Notes: generated by a model from the sequence alone, not told the origin. Positions 26,385-35,711 are shown, counted from the first letter of the stretch. The stretch: DNA of 36,771 bases from an uncultured Pelagibacteraceae bacterium (GCA_902560015.1 CACEKA010000011.1:1-36771); one strand, 5' to 3'. Translations and numbers: made by a program.

Positions 26385-28292
26385 TTAATGAACTATTTTT
26401 GGCTTTAAACCCATAGCACCTAGAGCTGAATCTTGATCATCATTTTCTTCAAGCTTTTCAGCTACTTTATCTTTTGGATATAAATTCTTGCTTATTATAT
26501 TTTCAATTTCTTCACCAGTTAAAGTTTCATAAGTCATAAGAGCTTTTGCTATTTTATGTAAATCATCAATTTTATCAGTTAATATTTTTTTTGCTTGATC
26601 ATAACCTTCATCAATTAATTTTCTTATTTCTTTGTCTATTTTTTGAGAGGTTTCCTCTGAAACTGATTGTGTTTGAGTAACTGATCTGCCCAAAAATACT
26701 TCTTCCTGATTTTCTCCGTATTCTACTGGACCCATTTCCTCGCTCATTCCATATTTTGTAACCATTGCTCTAGCTAGTTGTGTAGCTTGATTTATGTCCG
26801 ACCCGCTTCCACCACCAGCTCCTGTTGAAATATCATCTTTTCCAAATATTAACTCCTCCGCCACTCTGCCTCCGAAACATACTGCCATTCTAGCTTTTAA
26901 ATATTTGATTGAATAACCATGTTTATCTCTCTCTGGTAAATTCATAACCATGCCAAGAGCTCTACCTCTTGGAATAATTGTTGCTTTATGTATTGGATCA
27001 TAACTTGGCATATTAAAAGATACCAATGCATGACCTCCCTCATGATATGCCGTTAATTTTTTTTCATCTTCAGTCATTACCATTGAGCGCCTCTCTGCAC
27101 CCATCATTACTTTATCTTTAGCTTCTTCAAATTCAATTAAAGTCACAATTCTCTTATTTTTTCTCGCTGCCAATAAAGCGGCTTCATTTACTAAGTTTGC
27201 AAGATCAGCACCTGAAAAGCCTGGCGTTCCTCTTGCTATGGTTCTTAAATTTACATCAGGCGCCATTTTTATTTTCTTAACATGGACTTTTAGAATTTTT
27301 TCTCGCCCAATTATATCTGGGTTTGAAACAACTACCTGTCTATCAAATCTTCCAGGTCTTAATAAAGCTGGATCAAGAACATCGGGTCTGTTGGTTGCAG
27401 CAATAATAATAACACCTTCGTTTGTATCAAAACCATCCATCTCAACTAATAACTGATTTAAAGTTTGTTCTCTTTCATCATTTCCACCACCTAAACCTGC
27501 ACCCCTACTTCTTCCTACTGCATCTATTTCGTCAATAAAAATAATACATGGTGAATTTTTTTTACCTTGTTCAAACATATCTCTTACTCTAGAGGCTCCA
27601 ACACCAACAAACATTTCAACAAAATCTGAACCAGATATGGTAAAGAAAGGAACACCTGCTTCTCCAGCAATTGCTCTTGCTAATAAAGTTTTTCCTGTTC
27701 CAGGGGGACCTACCAATAATGCTCCTCTGGGAATTTTTCCTCCTAACCTACTAAATTTTTTTGGGTCTTTTAAGAACTCTACAATCTCCTCTACTTCTTC
27801 TTTAGCTTCTTCTACTCCTGCAACATCATTAAATGTAACCTTTCCTTTAAGTTCATTCATCATTTTGGCCTTAGATTTTCCAAAACCCATTGCACCACCT
27901 TTACCACCTTGCATTTGTCTCATGAAAAAAATCCAAACCGCAATCAACAATAGCATTGGGAACCATGAAAGTAGAACACCAAATAGTGATGGCATTTTTT
28001 CTTCAAGTGGTGCCGCCGAAATACTCACTCCTTTATTAGATAATTTTTCAATTAAATTAGGATCATTAGGAGAATAAGTCGAGAATGTATTACCATTTGA
28101 ATAAACACCTTTAATATTATTACCTTGTATATCAACTTTTAAAACTTCTCCATTATCTACTGAAGTTAAAAACTCTGAAAATATAACCTGGTCACCTCCT
28201 CTTAAATTAGACTGAGGATTTTTGAACATATTGTATAGGCCAATAGTTAAGAAGACTATGATGCCCCACATTGCAAGATTTTTTAAATTCAT
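26385..28292 (-). CDS. ftsH: FtsH, membrane-bound ATP-dependent zinc metalloprotease
   Basis: This 635-residue AAA+ protease has two N-terminal membrane spans (about 5-23 and 105-124) around a small periplasmic domain, Walker A GPPGTGKT (195-202), Walker B IIFIDEID (about 250-257), [13 protein letters not shown] (311-320), and the zinc site HEGGH (417-421). It extracts and degrades membrane proteins and, in E. coli, LpxC and RpoH. HflK and HflC, its partners, are at 1-1895. It follows tilS and precedes folP. The sequence is complete and canonical. Confidence 0.98.
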   Translation of the reverse strand: MNLKNLAMWGIIVFLTIGLYNMFKNPQSNLRGGDQVIFSEFLTSVDNGEVLKVDIQGNNIKGVYSNGNTFSTYSPNDPNLIEKLSNKGVSISAAPLEEKMPSLFGVLLSWFPMLLLIAVWIFFMRQMQGGKGGAMGFGKSKAKMMNELKGKVTFNDVAGVEEAKEEVEEIVEFLKDPKKFSRLGGKIPRGALLVGPPGTGKTLLARAIAGEAGVPFFTISGSDFVEMFVGVGASRVRDMFEQGKKNSPCIIFIDEIDAVGRSRGAGLGGGNDEREQTLNQLLVEMDGFDTNEGVIIIAATNRPDVLDPALLRPGRFDRQVVVSNPDIIGREKILKVHVKKIKMAPDVNLRTIARGTPGFSGADLANLVNEAALLAARKNKRIVTLIEFEEAKDKVMMGAERRSMVMTEDEKKLTAYHEGGHALVSFNMPSYDPIHKATIIPRGRALGMVMNLPERDKHGYSIKYLKARMAVCFGGRVAEELIFGKDDISTGAGGGSGSDINQATQLARAMVTKYGMSEEMGPVEYGENQEEVFLGRSVTQTQSVSEETSQKIDKEIRKLIDEGYDQAKKILTDKIDDLHKIAKALMTYETLTGEEIENIISKNLYPKDKVAEKLEENDDQDSALGAMGLKPKIVH

Positions 28293-28310
28293 AAGTGTAA
28301 GATAAGAGTT

Positions 28311-28341
28311 ATTATAAATTTAACAAGTGACAAAATATCAA
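28311..28341 (-). promoter_or_regulatory. Putative ftsH promoter
   Basis: On the minus strand a perfect TATAAT (plus 28311-28316) lies about 19 bp upstream of the ftsH ATG, with TTGATA (plus 28336-28341) 19 bp further up. The spacing is 2 bp longer than ideal. The 66-bp gap after tilS makes a promoter here reasonable, but in DNA this AT-rich the match alone is modest evidence. Confidence 0.35.
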
Positions 28342-28358
28342 TAAATCTCTTAAATATA

Positions 28359-29384
28359 TTACTCTTTTGACACTATTACAGTTAGACTAATCTTTTTTAT
28401 AAGACAGCCACCTAGAGTAGTTTTAAAGGCAGGTTTTGAATTAATTAACTTAATGATATTTTCAATTTTTTTACCTCTAGAAGGATAATATTTCTTTCCC
28501 ACAAACTTAATGACTTCAGAAAATGATCTAAATACAACTTCTGCAGAATTTTTAAAAAAAGCATCTTTTAATATGACTGATCTTTTTTTTTCTAAAAAAG
28601 TTATATTTTCAAGTAAATTTTTTTTTGTATAAAATTTAATAGTTTCATTAGAAGACTTTAAATTTTTAATTGTTAGTAAAAACTTATTTTTATCTAATCC
28701 TTCTAATTCTAGCTGCTTTAAAAGATTTCTTACTTTTACCCTTTTAAATTTATCATCTATATTTGATGGATCTTTAATGTACCAGCCAAAAACATATTCA
28801 CTAAGATAAATTAAATCTTTTTTATCAAAATTTAATAAAGGTCTAATTAAATTAATTTTTTCATATTGTGTTTTTTGATCAAGCGAAACTAATCCATTTA
28901 GTCCGCTTCCTCTTAAAATTCTTATAAAAAAATTTTCAAACAAATCATCTAAATGATGTCCAACAAGAATATTTTTTAATTTTAATTTTTTTGCAGTATT
29001 TATAAGTAATTTATATCTTTTATCTCTAGCAATGGATTGAATATTATTTTTAGGTTTCTTTCCTTTCCAGTTTAAGATGTTTAAATTAATTGAAAATTTT
29101 TTTAATTTTTTCTGAACATGTTTTGCTTCTAAGGTTGAACATTCTCTAAGCTTATGATCAATAATAAAAAATTTTATGTTTATTGATTTCTTAATAGAAT
29201 ATATTTTAGCCAAAAAAGATAATGCTAGACTATCAGGACCTCCTGAAACAGCTACTATAAAATCTTCGTTTAAATTTAATGAATTTTCAAATTTTTTATA
29301 AATTTGATAAATTTTTTTATCTTTTAGTTTATTTAATAGAAGCTTATGAGTCTTGCTTGATACATTCAAATTTTTTAGACTCAT
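28359..29384 (-). CDS. tilS: TilS, tRNA(Ile)-lysidine synthetase
   Basis: TilS converts C34 of the CAU-anticodon tRNA-Ile to lysidine so that it reads AUA. The N-type ATP pyrophosphatase domain has VSGGPDSLAL (about 46-55) and GHHLDDLFENFFIRILRGSGLNGL (about 143-166). At 341 residues it is about 90 shorter than E. coli TilS, with a reduced C-terminal region. The chosen ATG at 29384 makes it overlap cpoB by 41 bp; no later ATG precedes the SGGxDS loop, so a shorter start would need a non-ATG codon. Given the AUA-rich usage expected at this base composition, the enzyme should be essential. Confidence 0.93.
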   Translation of the reverse strand: MSLKNLNVSSKTHKLLLNKLKDKKIYQIYKKFENSLNLNEDFIVAVSGGPDSLALSFLAKIYSIKKSINIKFFIIDHKLRECSTLEAKHVQKKLKKFSINLNILNWKGKKPKNNIQSIARDKRYKLLINTAKKLKLKNILVGHHLDDLFENFFIRILRGSGLNGLVSLDQKTQYEKINLIRPLLNFDKKDLIYLSEYVFGWYIKDPSNIDDKFKRVKVRNLLKQLELEGLDKNKFLLTIKNLKSSNETIKFYTKKNLLENITFLEKKRSVILKDAFFKNSAEVVFRSFSEVIKFVGKKYYPSRGKKIENIIKLINSKPAFKTTLGGCLIKKISLTVIVSKE

Positions 29385-30348
29385 ATTTTGCTTTTTGAAT
29401 TACAGACTGATTTGCCTTAGGATACTGTTTTTCCACACCATTAATCATTTTGCAACCTTGATCTTTTTCACCTATTTGAACCATAGAAACACCAAGTTTT
29501 AATAAATTTATCGGAGCTTTTTTACCTTTTGGATATTTTTGATAACCCTCTAAATATGCTGAGGCAGCATCAGTGTAAAGCTGTCTAATCCTAAATGTTT
29601 CTGCATACCAATATTGGGCACTGCCTGCTAACTCATGATCTGAATTGGACAGCACAAATTCCCTAAAAGCCCTTTCTGCAGTGGTATAATCTCCAACTTT
29701 TAAAAAACTTGTTGCGAATTCGTATTGTTTTTTTGGCGTTAAGTCTTTTGGAAGTATCTTTTCTTCATTTCCAAAAGTTTCAGTAACAATTGATGCTGTA
29801 GTTTCAACAGATTGTATTTGTTGTGAAGTCTCAGAGGTTTTAGTATCTTTGTACGAAATTGATCCTAAATCTTGTGGTTGAGAACTTCCAGGCAATACTT
29901 TCTTTTTATCTACTTTAGGTTTTGAAGTTAGTTGCGTGGCTTCTCCACTTAATGTATTTAATGCAGACTCTATATCTTGAAATCTCATTTGATTATCAGC
30001 TTGAATTTTTGATAACCTATTAGATAATTTATCCAACTTAAAATTAATTTCCTCGAATTTGTTAGTGAGCTGCCTAAACTGTCCTTCAACTTCTGATAAT
30101 TTAAGTAAATGTCTTGTTAAAACATCCTCAGAATTTGAGTCTAATTCAGTATTAGAGTCATTATTTGTTGTTGTTTTGACTTCAATAGACCCTGAGTAGA
30201 CTGCTCTTTCCAAAGTTTTTAAATCATTCTTTATAATTTCTAATGTTTCATAAATGTTGTGATTATCTGCGAATAAAACGTTGCAAAATATTAGATTAAT
30301 TAAAAACAAAAGTTTTAAACTTATTAATTTTGATATGAATTTCATCAA
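29344..30348 (-). CDS. cpoB: CpoB/YbgF, periplasmic Tol-Pal coordinator
   Basis: This 334-residue secreted protein has an N-terminal signal peptide (MMKFISKLISLKLLFLINLI, then FCNVLFA), a coiled-coil trimerisation region with KFEEINFKLDKLSNRLSKIQ (about 95-130), a Ser/Thr-rich linker, and C-terminal TPR-like repeats (about 205-325: YEFATSFLKVGDYTTAERAFREFV, SAQYWYAETFRIRQLYTDAASAYLEGYQKYP). CpoB ties peptidoglycan synthesis to outer-membrane constriction through TolA. It follows pal but is cut off from it by a strong terminator at 30376-30416. Confidence 0.9.
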   Translation of the reverse strand: MMKFISKLISLKLLFLINLIFCNVLFADNHNIYETLEIIKNDLKTLERAVYSGSIEVKTTTNNDSNTELDSNSEDVLTRHLLKLSEVEGQFRQLTNKFEEINFKLDKLSNRLSKIQADNQMRFQDIESALNTLSGEATQLTSKPKVDKKKVLPGSSQPQDLGSISYKDTKTSETSQQIQSVETTASIVTETFGNEEKILPKDLTPKKQYEFATSFLKVGDYTTAERAFREFVLSNSDHELAGSAQYWYAETFRIRQLYTDAASAYLEGYQKYPKGKKAPINLLKLGVSMVQIGEKDQGCKMINGVEKQYPKANQSVIQKAKYESKKFECIKQDS

Positions 30349-30375
30349 TAGATTGATTTATGATTATAAAAATGG

Positions 30376-30416
30376 CAAAAAAAAGACCCCAAAACATATC
30401 GCTTTAGGGTCTTTAA
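30376..30416 (-). terminator. Rho-independent terminator after pal
   Basis: On the minus strand AAAGACCC pairs perfectly with GGGTCTTT (plus 30407-30414 and 30382-30389), the stem is extended by AAA/TTT past one mismatch, and a run of eight T follows the 3' arm. It lies 11 bp after the pal stop codon and is the clearest intrinsic terminator in the window. It would end most tol-pal transcription before cpoB. Confidence 0.88.
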
Positions 30417-30426
30417 ATATAAAATT

Positions 30427-30921
30427 TTAATTAGCTTTAACAGTTACAGATCTTCTGTTTTTTGACCAAGCTAATGGATTGGATCCTGAATCTACTGGTC
30501 TCTCTTTTCCATAACTTAAAACTGATATTCTGTCAGAAGATATTCCGTAAGTCATTAGGTAATCTTTTGCTGAGTTAGCTCTTCTTTCTCCAAGTGCTAA
30601 ATTGTACTCTCTAGTTCCTCTTTCATCTGCATGACCTTCTAGAACTACATTGATACTTGAATTCTTTCTTAACCAGGCTGCTTGAGCTCTAAGTGTCTCT
30701 CTTGAAGCTGTAGTTAAAATTGACTCATTTGTTGCAAAGAAAACTCTATCTGGAACTCCATCAGCTAAATATTCAACTGAGTCTGTTCCTGTGTAAACAT
30801 CACCTTGCATTTGCCCTTTTATAGCTTCTGTAGCTACTTCTTTTTTAGTTGCACACGCAGATAGCACTAAGCATGCTGCTAATAATAAAAGTGTGTTTTT
30901 GAAAATTTTGTTTAAAATCAT
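30427..30921 (-). CDS. pal: Pal, peptidoglycan-associated lipoprotein
   Basis: Pal anchors the outer membrane to peptidoglycan and binds TolB. The start at 30921 (MILNKIFKN) has an AAGGAG site 8 bp upstream and gives 164 residues with lipobox LSAC (Cys23). A longer TTG start at 30948 would add nine residues before the signal and has no such site. The OmpA-like domain shows NVVLEGHADERGTREYNLAL (about 100-119), with the Asp/Arg that bind diaminopimelate, and GERRANSAKDYL. It follows tolB and is followed by an intrinsic terminator. Confidence 0.95.
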   Translation of the reverse strand: MILNKIFKNTLLLLAACLVLSACATKKEVATEAIKGQMQGDVYTGTDSVEYLADGVPDRVFFATNESILTTASRETLRAQAAWLRKNSSINVVLEGHADERGTREYNLALGERRANSAKDYLMTYGISSDRISVLSYGKERPVDSGSNPLAWSKNRRSVTVKAN

Positions 30922-30928
30922 TAAGTTG

Positions 30929-30934
30929 CTCCTT
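30929..30934 (-). promoter_or_regulatory. Shine-Dalgarno site deciding the pal start
   Basis: AAGGAG on the minus strand lies 7 bases before the ATG at 30921. It is one of the few strong sites in this window and sets the start of pal against a longer TTG-initiated reading. Confidence 0.8.
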
Positions 30935-31006
30935 GCTGCTAATTTCAATTACTTACTTTTTCACAACTAATTAGAGGTTTCAAGTTAAAAAATCAAGTAA
31001 TTTAAA

Positions 31007-32350
31007 CTAATTACTCAATAAAGATGACCATGATGGGTCTGATGCATCTGTTGATGTTGACACTAAACGCTCATTATACCCCGTTAAGTCTATCGACCAT
31101 AATTTTGCAGAGAATCCTTCGCCTTTTGCGTTAGTTTTTGTTTCTCTATAGAATATTAGCACTCTACCATTTGGGGACCAAGATGGAGCCTCTTGATAAT
31201 AATTTTCTGTCAATAATCTTTCACCACTTCCATCAGTTCTCATAACACCAATATAAAATTTTCCTTTATGAAGCTTTGTAAAAGCTATTAGATCTCCTCT
31301 TGGAGACCATACAGGTGTTCCGTATAATCCATTTCCAAATGATATCCTTTTAACATCACTTCCATCACTATTCATTACATATATCTGCTGATATCCACTT
31401 CTATCAGAATTAAAGGCTATGTATTTTCCATCAGGTGAATAAGACGGGGAAGTATCAATAGAAGGATGATTGGTAATTTTTTCAACAATTCTATTTTCTA
31501 AATCCATGGTGTAAATATCTGATCTACCATCTTTTGCAAAACTCATAATTATTTTTTTTCCATCAGGTGAAAATCTTGGCGCAAATGTCATTCCTGGAAA
31601 ATCTCCAACCACTTCTTGAGTTCCTGTTTCAATATCTAACAGGTAAACTCTTGGTAGATTCCTAAAATAAGAAAGATATGTAACCATTTGACTAGTTGGA
31701 TTAAATCTTGGTGTTAGAACTAGCTCATTTCCAAGAGTTAAAAACTTATTATTAAAACCATCTTGATCCATAATTGCTAATTTTTTTATTCTTTGTGTTT
31801 TAGGACCCTCTTCTGCAACATAAATTATACGAGTATCAAAGTATCCTTTTTCACCCGTCAGTCTCTCATAAACTTTATCAGAAATAATATGTCCTACTCT
31901 TCTCCAATTATTTGGTACAGTTGTAAATGCAAGCGCCATCATTTCTTTTGCTGCAAGCACATCCCATAATCTAAACTCAACTCTTAACTTTTTGTCTACT
32001 AAAGATACCTTGCCAGTTATTAGTGCCTGAGCTTTAATTAAGTTCCAATCTTCAAATCTTGGTTTTAAATTTGCTATATCGGGAGCTTGAAGAAATGCAT
32101 CTTTACTTAATGGATCAAATAGACCTGAGGTTTTTAAATTATTTTCAACTATGATCGATATCTCTGATCCTATATTTTCTTTTTTAAGAATTTTTTGAAA
32201 TTCTTTTTTTGACTTATCATCAATTGATAAAGGAGATACCGCTAAAGGTAATGGATCAAGATTTCCTCTAGTAATATCAACTTCAATTATTGCGAAAACT
32301 TTAAAAGGTAAAGTGATCAATATTATAAAAATCAAATAATTTTTTATCAT
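31007..32350 (-). CDS. tolB: TolB, periplasmic beta-propeller of the Tol-Pal system
   Basis: This 447-residue periplasmic protein has a signal peptide (about 1-20, ending PFKVFA), an N-terminal alpha/beta domain (about 25-170) and a six-bladed propeller made of WD40-like PD40 repeats ([65 protein letters not shown]). TolB shuttles between Pal and TolA. It lies between tolA and pal in canonical order. Confidence 0.97.
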   Translation of the reverse strand: MIKNYLIFIILITLPFKVFAIIEVDITRGNLDPLPLAVSPLSIDDKSKKEFQKILKKENIGSEISIIVENNLKTSGLFDPLSKDAFLQAPDIANLKPRFEDWNLIKAQALITGKVSLVDKKLRVEFRLWDVLAAKEMMALAFTTVPNNWRRVGHIISDKVYERLTGEKGYFDTRIIYVAEEGPKTQRIKKLAIMDQDGFNNKFLTLGNELVLTPRFNPTSQMVTYLSYFRNLPRVYLLDIETGTQEVVGDFPGMTFAPRFSPDGKKIIMSFAKDGRSDIYTMDLENRIVEKITNHPSIDTSPSYSPDGKYIAFNSDRSGYQQIYVMNSDGSDVKRISFGNGLYGTPVWSPRGDLIAFTKLHKGKFYIGVMRTDGSGERLLTENYYQEAPSWSPNGRVLIFYRETKTNAKGEGFSAKLWSIDLTGYNERLVSTSTDASDPSWSSLLSN

Positions 32351-32359
32351 TTCTTTATA

Positions 32360-33337
32360 TTAACCTCCTAACATATCAGTTGCATTAAAATTAAATATTA
32401 TTTTTTTCCATCTCTCATAACCAGTAGTTGGGACATTTAATGGATTGCATAATTGTATAGCTCTTCTGACACTATCAGCTAAAGTTCTAAATCTTTCTTT
32501 TCCTGGGGTATTCATCTTTATATGATCAAGCATTTCCATATCTTCAATTGCTCCATCAGGTTTTAAACTTAATTTAATTCTTACAAGCATATCATCTGGG
32601 TTAAATGGTAAGCCAAGAGGAATACTCCAACAAGTAAAAATTTGTGCTTGCAATGCTTGTTCCTCATTAATAGTTAGTTTACCGGTTAGCACACTTTTAT
32701 CCTGGCTTTGGGTAATTTTGTCATCTTTTTTTATTTTCTCTGCATCATCGACTTTTGATTTATCTATCAAAGCTGCAATATTACTTGGATCAAATAAATC
32801 TTTTTTTTCAAACTCTGAAACTTGTTTGACTTTATTATCAGCCTTTTTGGGACTTTGATTGGCCTTCTTTTTTTTTATAGTTTCAATTTTTTTTACAGTT
32901 TTAACCGGATTTTGTTTAGTTTCTTTTTTTGTTTCAATTTTTTTTACCTTTTTATCTGGTAGCGGTACTGCTTCAGGATTTTGATTTTTAATTTTTTCTT
33001 TTTTTTGATCAAATGAAACAACGGTTTTAGATTGAGTTTTTTTTACTTTTTTAGGGGGGGCTTCTCCAGATATTAATTTTTTTTCTTTTTTTGGTGGCGC
33101 CTGTTCTGATACTAATTTTTTTTCTTTTTCTTTTAATTTTTTTTTCTTTTTTTTTTCAATTATTTTTTTTGCTTTAGGTGCAAATGGTATGTTTGTTTTT
33201 TCTGCAATCTGAATTAATTCAACAGAAACTATCGGTGGAATATCTAGTGGTTTTTTTGCTAAAAAAGGTAAACTCATGGCTGTAATCATAATTAAAGCAC
33301 CATGTAAAACAGAAGATATAATTAAACTTCTATTCAC
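32360..33337 (-). CDS. tolA: TolA-like cell-envelope energy transducer
   Basis: This 325-residue protein fits TolA: one N-terminal membrane span (about 5-27, LIISSVLHGALIMITAMSLPF), a long low-complexity linker (about 55-215) of Lys, Glu and Pro, and a C-terminal domain of about 100 residues (LNEEQALQAQIFTCWSIPLGLPF ... RIKLSLKPDGAIEDMEML ... RAIQLCNPLNVP) typical of the alphaproteobacterial TolA/TonB_C type. TolA links the inner-membrane TolQR motor to Pal and TolB. The linker contains lysine runs and several PPKK units in place of the Ala-rich helix of E. coli TolA. Identity rests on domain layout and gene order. Confidence 0.87.
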   Translation of the reverse strand: MNRSLIISSVLHGALIMITAMSLPFLAKKPLDIPPIVSVELIQIAEKTNIPFAPKAKKIIEKKKKKKLKEKEKKLVSEQAPPKKEKKLISGEAPPKKVKKTQSKTVVSFDQKKEKIKNQNPEAVPLPDKKVKKIETKKETKQNPVKTVKKIETIKKKKANQSPKKADNKVKQVSEFEKKDLFDPSNIAALIDKSKVDDAEKIKKDDKITQSQDKSVLTGKLTINEEQALQAQIFTCWSIPLGLPFNPDDMLVRIKLSLKPDGAIEDMEMLDHIKMNTPGKERFRTLADSVRRAIQLCNPLNVPTTGYERWKKIIFNFNATDMLGG

Positions 33338-33343
33338 TTTAAA

Positions 33344-33760
33344 TTACCTTTGTTTTAATGGTTCTGATATCAATGCTACTTTTGTAAAACCAGATCCAGA
33401 TAACAAACCCATTATCTCAAGCACTCTTCCATAATTGATAGTTTTGTCACCTCTAACATATATTCTTGTATCTGTTCTATTTTTAGAAACTGCTAAAACT
33501 TTAGCAATTAATTTATCATATTGTACTTTTGACTCTTGAATGAAAATTTCACCTTTTGAATTAATCGATAAAGTAAGCGGTTCTACTTCTTCAGGTAATG
33601 AGTCTGCAGAACTTTCTGGTAAATCTACTTGCACACCTACAGTCAATAGTGGAGCTGTTACCATAAAAATAATAAGTAGCACCAACATAACGTCTACGAA
33701 AGGAGTAACGTTAATTTCACTAATCGGTTCTTTTGATAAACGATTGAGTTTAAAAGCCAT
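33344..33760 (-). CDS. tolR: TolR, proton-channel subunit
   Basis: This 138-residue ExbD/TolR family protein has the signature INVTPFVDVMLVLLIIFMVTAP-like segment split here as residues 16-37, with the proton-binding Asp23, followed by a periplasmic domain (about 45-135) including YVRGDKTINYGRVLEIMGLL. It forms the ion-driven motor with TolQ. It starts right after tolQ with no gap and precedes tolA by 6 bp. Confidence 0.96.
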   Translation of the reverse strand: MAFKLNRLSKEPISEINVTPFVDVMLVLLIIFMVTAPLLTVGVQVDLPESSADSLPEEVEPLTLSINSKGEIFIQESKVQYDKLIAKVLAVSKNRTDTRIYVRGDKTINYGRVLEIMGLLSGSGFTKVALISEPLKQR

Positions 33761-34435
33761 TTAAATAATTGTTAAAAATTTTTTAGAAAAATTTTCTAAT
33801 TTTTGAGAATATTTTTGAGAATCTGTGTTGAATTTATTATAAGCTACAACCGCAGGAATAGCAGCTAACAACCCAAGAGCAGTAGCAAAAAGAGCTTCTG
33901 CAATACCCGGCGCAACTATAGCCAAACTAGTGTTTCTGGATATTGCTATTGATTGAAATGAATTCATTATTCCCCAAACTGTTCCAAATAAACCAATAAA
34001 AGGAGCCGTAGAACCAACAGTTGCTAAAAAAGTAAAACCCTTTTCTATTTTTGTCATTTGTTTTTCTACGCCTGCTTCTAACATTGCCGTCATTCTTTCA
34101 TTTAAGTTTGTTCTAGATTTTTTTTTTAATAAGCCTTCCATGGCTCCTTGAAAGACTAATGCCATCGGATCCTCAATATTTGTCGGTAAACTGTTATAAA
34201 AATTTTCAGCAGATTTGGAATTCCAAAACTTTTCTTCAAACTCTTCAGATAATTTGTTAATTTTTTTAAATAATCTAAACTTTTCAATAATAACTGCCCA
34301 AGAGTATATTGAACATAGGATTAAAATTATAATTACTGATTTTACTACTATATCTGCTCTTAAAAATAGACTTAACAATGAAAAGTCAGTGTTTGTTCCT
34401 AGTCCCACTGCTTGAGATGCAATATCAGCTTCCAT
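33761..34435 (-). CDS. tolQ: TolQ, inner-membrane motor subunit
   Basis: This 224-residue MotA/TolQ/ExbB family protein has three membrane segments (about 32-52, 135-160 and 170-195) with the conserved LATVGSTAPFIGLFGTVWGI (about 138-157) and GIAEALFATALGLLAAIPAV (about 179-198). It uses the proton gradient to drive TolA. It is the first tol gene. In many alphaproteobacteria ybgC precedes it; here the preceding gene is a RuvC-like nuclease. Confidence 0.96.
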   Translation of the reverse strand: MEADIASQAVGLGTNTDFSLLSLFLRADIVVKSVIIILILCSIYSWAVIIEKFRLFKKINKLSEEFEEKFWNSKSAENFYNSLPTNIEDPMALVFQGAMEGLLKKKSRTNLNERMTAMLEAGVEKQMTKIEKGFTFLATVGSTAPFIGLFGTVWGIMNSFQSIAISRNTSLAIVAPGIAEALFATALGLLAAIPAVVAYNKFNTDSQKYSQKLENFSKKFLTII

Positions 34436-34484
34436 ACTTACTCTTCACACTTAAATGTGTCATGAATTTGTCTTTGATTATTGA

Positions 34485-34979
34485 TCACTCTTCTAATTTA
34501 TAAGTTTCATAGTAAAAACTAGCTATTAAAATAGCATCTGCTTTATTAGAATCTTTTTTTCTTGATAATTGTGCTGAAAAATAAGGAAAAATTTCAATTG
34601 CTTTTGTTCTGCTTGCATCTTTTTCTGAGTTTATAAGATTAAAATATTTTTTCCACTTAGCTGGTCTTACAAAATACATTGGAAGCTGCATTGCTGCACA
34701 TATTCCTTTTAAAATTCCAAATGACTGGCCAAAATTAAACATGCTAGTCACTCCCTGACCTGGCATTGCTGATACTTGCTCTATTACTACTTTAATATTT
34801 TTTTTATCGATTTTTTTAATTCTATCAGAAATTTCATTATAAATTTGTGAACCATTAACTTGTTTTTTATTTTTCTTACCTTCGGTCATTGTAGGCATCT
34901 CTACCACATCGTTTATTTTTCCATCCTGAAAAAAACAAATCGATCCTGAAATACCTGGATCAATGCCAATTACTAACAT
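34485..34979 (-). CDS. ruvC: RuvC-like Holliday junction resolvase (phage/Cce1-type variant)
   Basis: This 164-residue RNase H-fold nuclease starts GIDPGISGSICF with Asp7, has VVIEQV with Glu67, and ends KKDSNKADAILIASF with Asp143 and Asp148, giving the acidic quartet of resolvases. The centre differs from E. coli RuvC: it reads MPGQGVTSMFNFGQSFGILKG and VRPAKWKKYF, as in short phage and mobile-element RuvC-like proteins, and the C-terminal acidic spacing resembles KKDxxxAD and not the DxxD of standard RuvC. It sits at the usual ruvC position after yebC, but ruvA, ruvB and ybgC are absent between it and tolQ. I read it as a replacement or divergent ruvC; activity is inferred. Confidence 0.8.
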   Translation of the reverse strand: MLVIGIDPGISGSICFFQDGKINDVVEMPTMTEGKKNKKQVNGSQIYNEISDRIKKIDKKNIKVVIEQVSAMPGQGVTSMFNFGQSFGILKGICAAMQLPMYFVRPAKWKKYFNLINSEKDASRTKAIEIFPYFSAQLSRKKDSNKADAILIASFYYETYKLEE

Positions 34980-35704
34980 TAATTACTTCCAAAATTAACA
35001 TTTGTAAAAACATTTTGTACATCATCGTCATCTTCTATAGCCTCTAAAAATTCAATCACAGCCTCTTGTCTATCTTTTTTAACATCAACACTATTTAATG
35101 GGACCCATTCAATTTCTGTTGAAATAAAATTAACAACAATTTTTTCTAATTTTTTCTTTACATTATAAATTTCACTCATTGGACATTGAATCTCATGAAA
35201 CTCATATCGTGAAATACATTCGTCTGCTCCTGAATCTAAAGCTAACTCAAATACTTTTTCATCTGTAATTTCTTTTTTATCAATTTTAATAATACCTAAT
35301 TGGTTAAAGTTATGTGAAGCTGATCCTTGTGTTCCTAAGCTTCCTCCACTTTTTTGAAAGATAGTTCTAATATTTGATGCAGTTCTATTTTTATTGTCAG
35401 TCAAAGTTTCAACTATGACAGCTATTTTATCTGGGCCAAAACCTTCATATCTTAAATTTTCAAAATTTACACCTGTTGCTGCAGAAGACTTGTCTATTGC
35501 TCTCTCTATATTGTCTTTTGGCATGTTCGCTGACCTTGCGGCCTGAATCGCAGACCTTAACCTAGGATTCATTGCAGGATCTTTATCACCTAGTTTTGCT
35601 GCTACTGTAATTTCTTTTGATAATTTTGAAAATATTTTAGATCGCTGTTTATCAGCTTTTCCTTTTTTATGTTTTATTCCAGCCCAATGAGAATGTCCTG
35701 CCAT
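34979..35704 (-). CDS. yebC: YebC/PmpR family protein (translation or transcription regulator)
   Basis: This 241-residue protein begins MAGHSHWAGIKHKKGKADKQRSKIFSKL-like, reading AGHSHWAGIKHKKG at 2-15, the invariant YebC start, then KDNIERAIDKSS (about 80-91) and YEGFGPDKIAVIVETLTDNKNR (about 103-124). The family is described as DNA-binding regulators and, more recently, as factors easing ribosome stalling on proline-rich stretches. It lies between ymdB (7-bp gap) and ruvC (one-base overlap). Confidence 0.97.
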   Translation of the reverse strand: MAGHSHWAGIKHKKGKADKQRSKIFSKLSKEITVAAKLGDKDPAMNPRLRSAIQAARSANMPKDNIERAIDKSSAATGVNFENLRYEGFGPDKIAVIVETLTDNKNRTASNIRTIFQKSGGSLGTQGSASHNFNQLGIIKIDKKEITDEKVFELALDSGADECISRYEFHEIQCPMSEIYNVKKKLEKIVVNFISTEIEWVPLNSVDVKKDRQEAVIEFLEAIEDDDDVQNVFTNVNFGSN

Positions 35705-35711
35705 AATTTTT

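Noticed and set aside
27637..28077. 146-residue plus-strand frame inside ftsH
   Set aside because: It is the complement of the FtsH AAA+ region; no start signal or family likeness.
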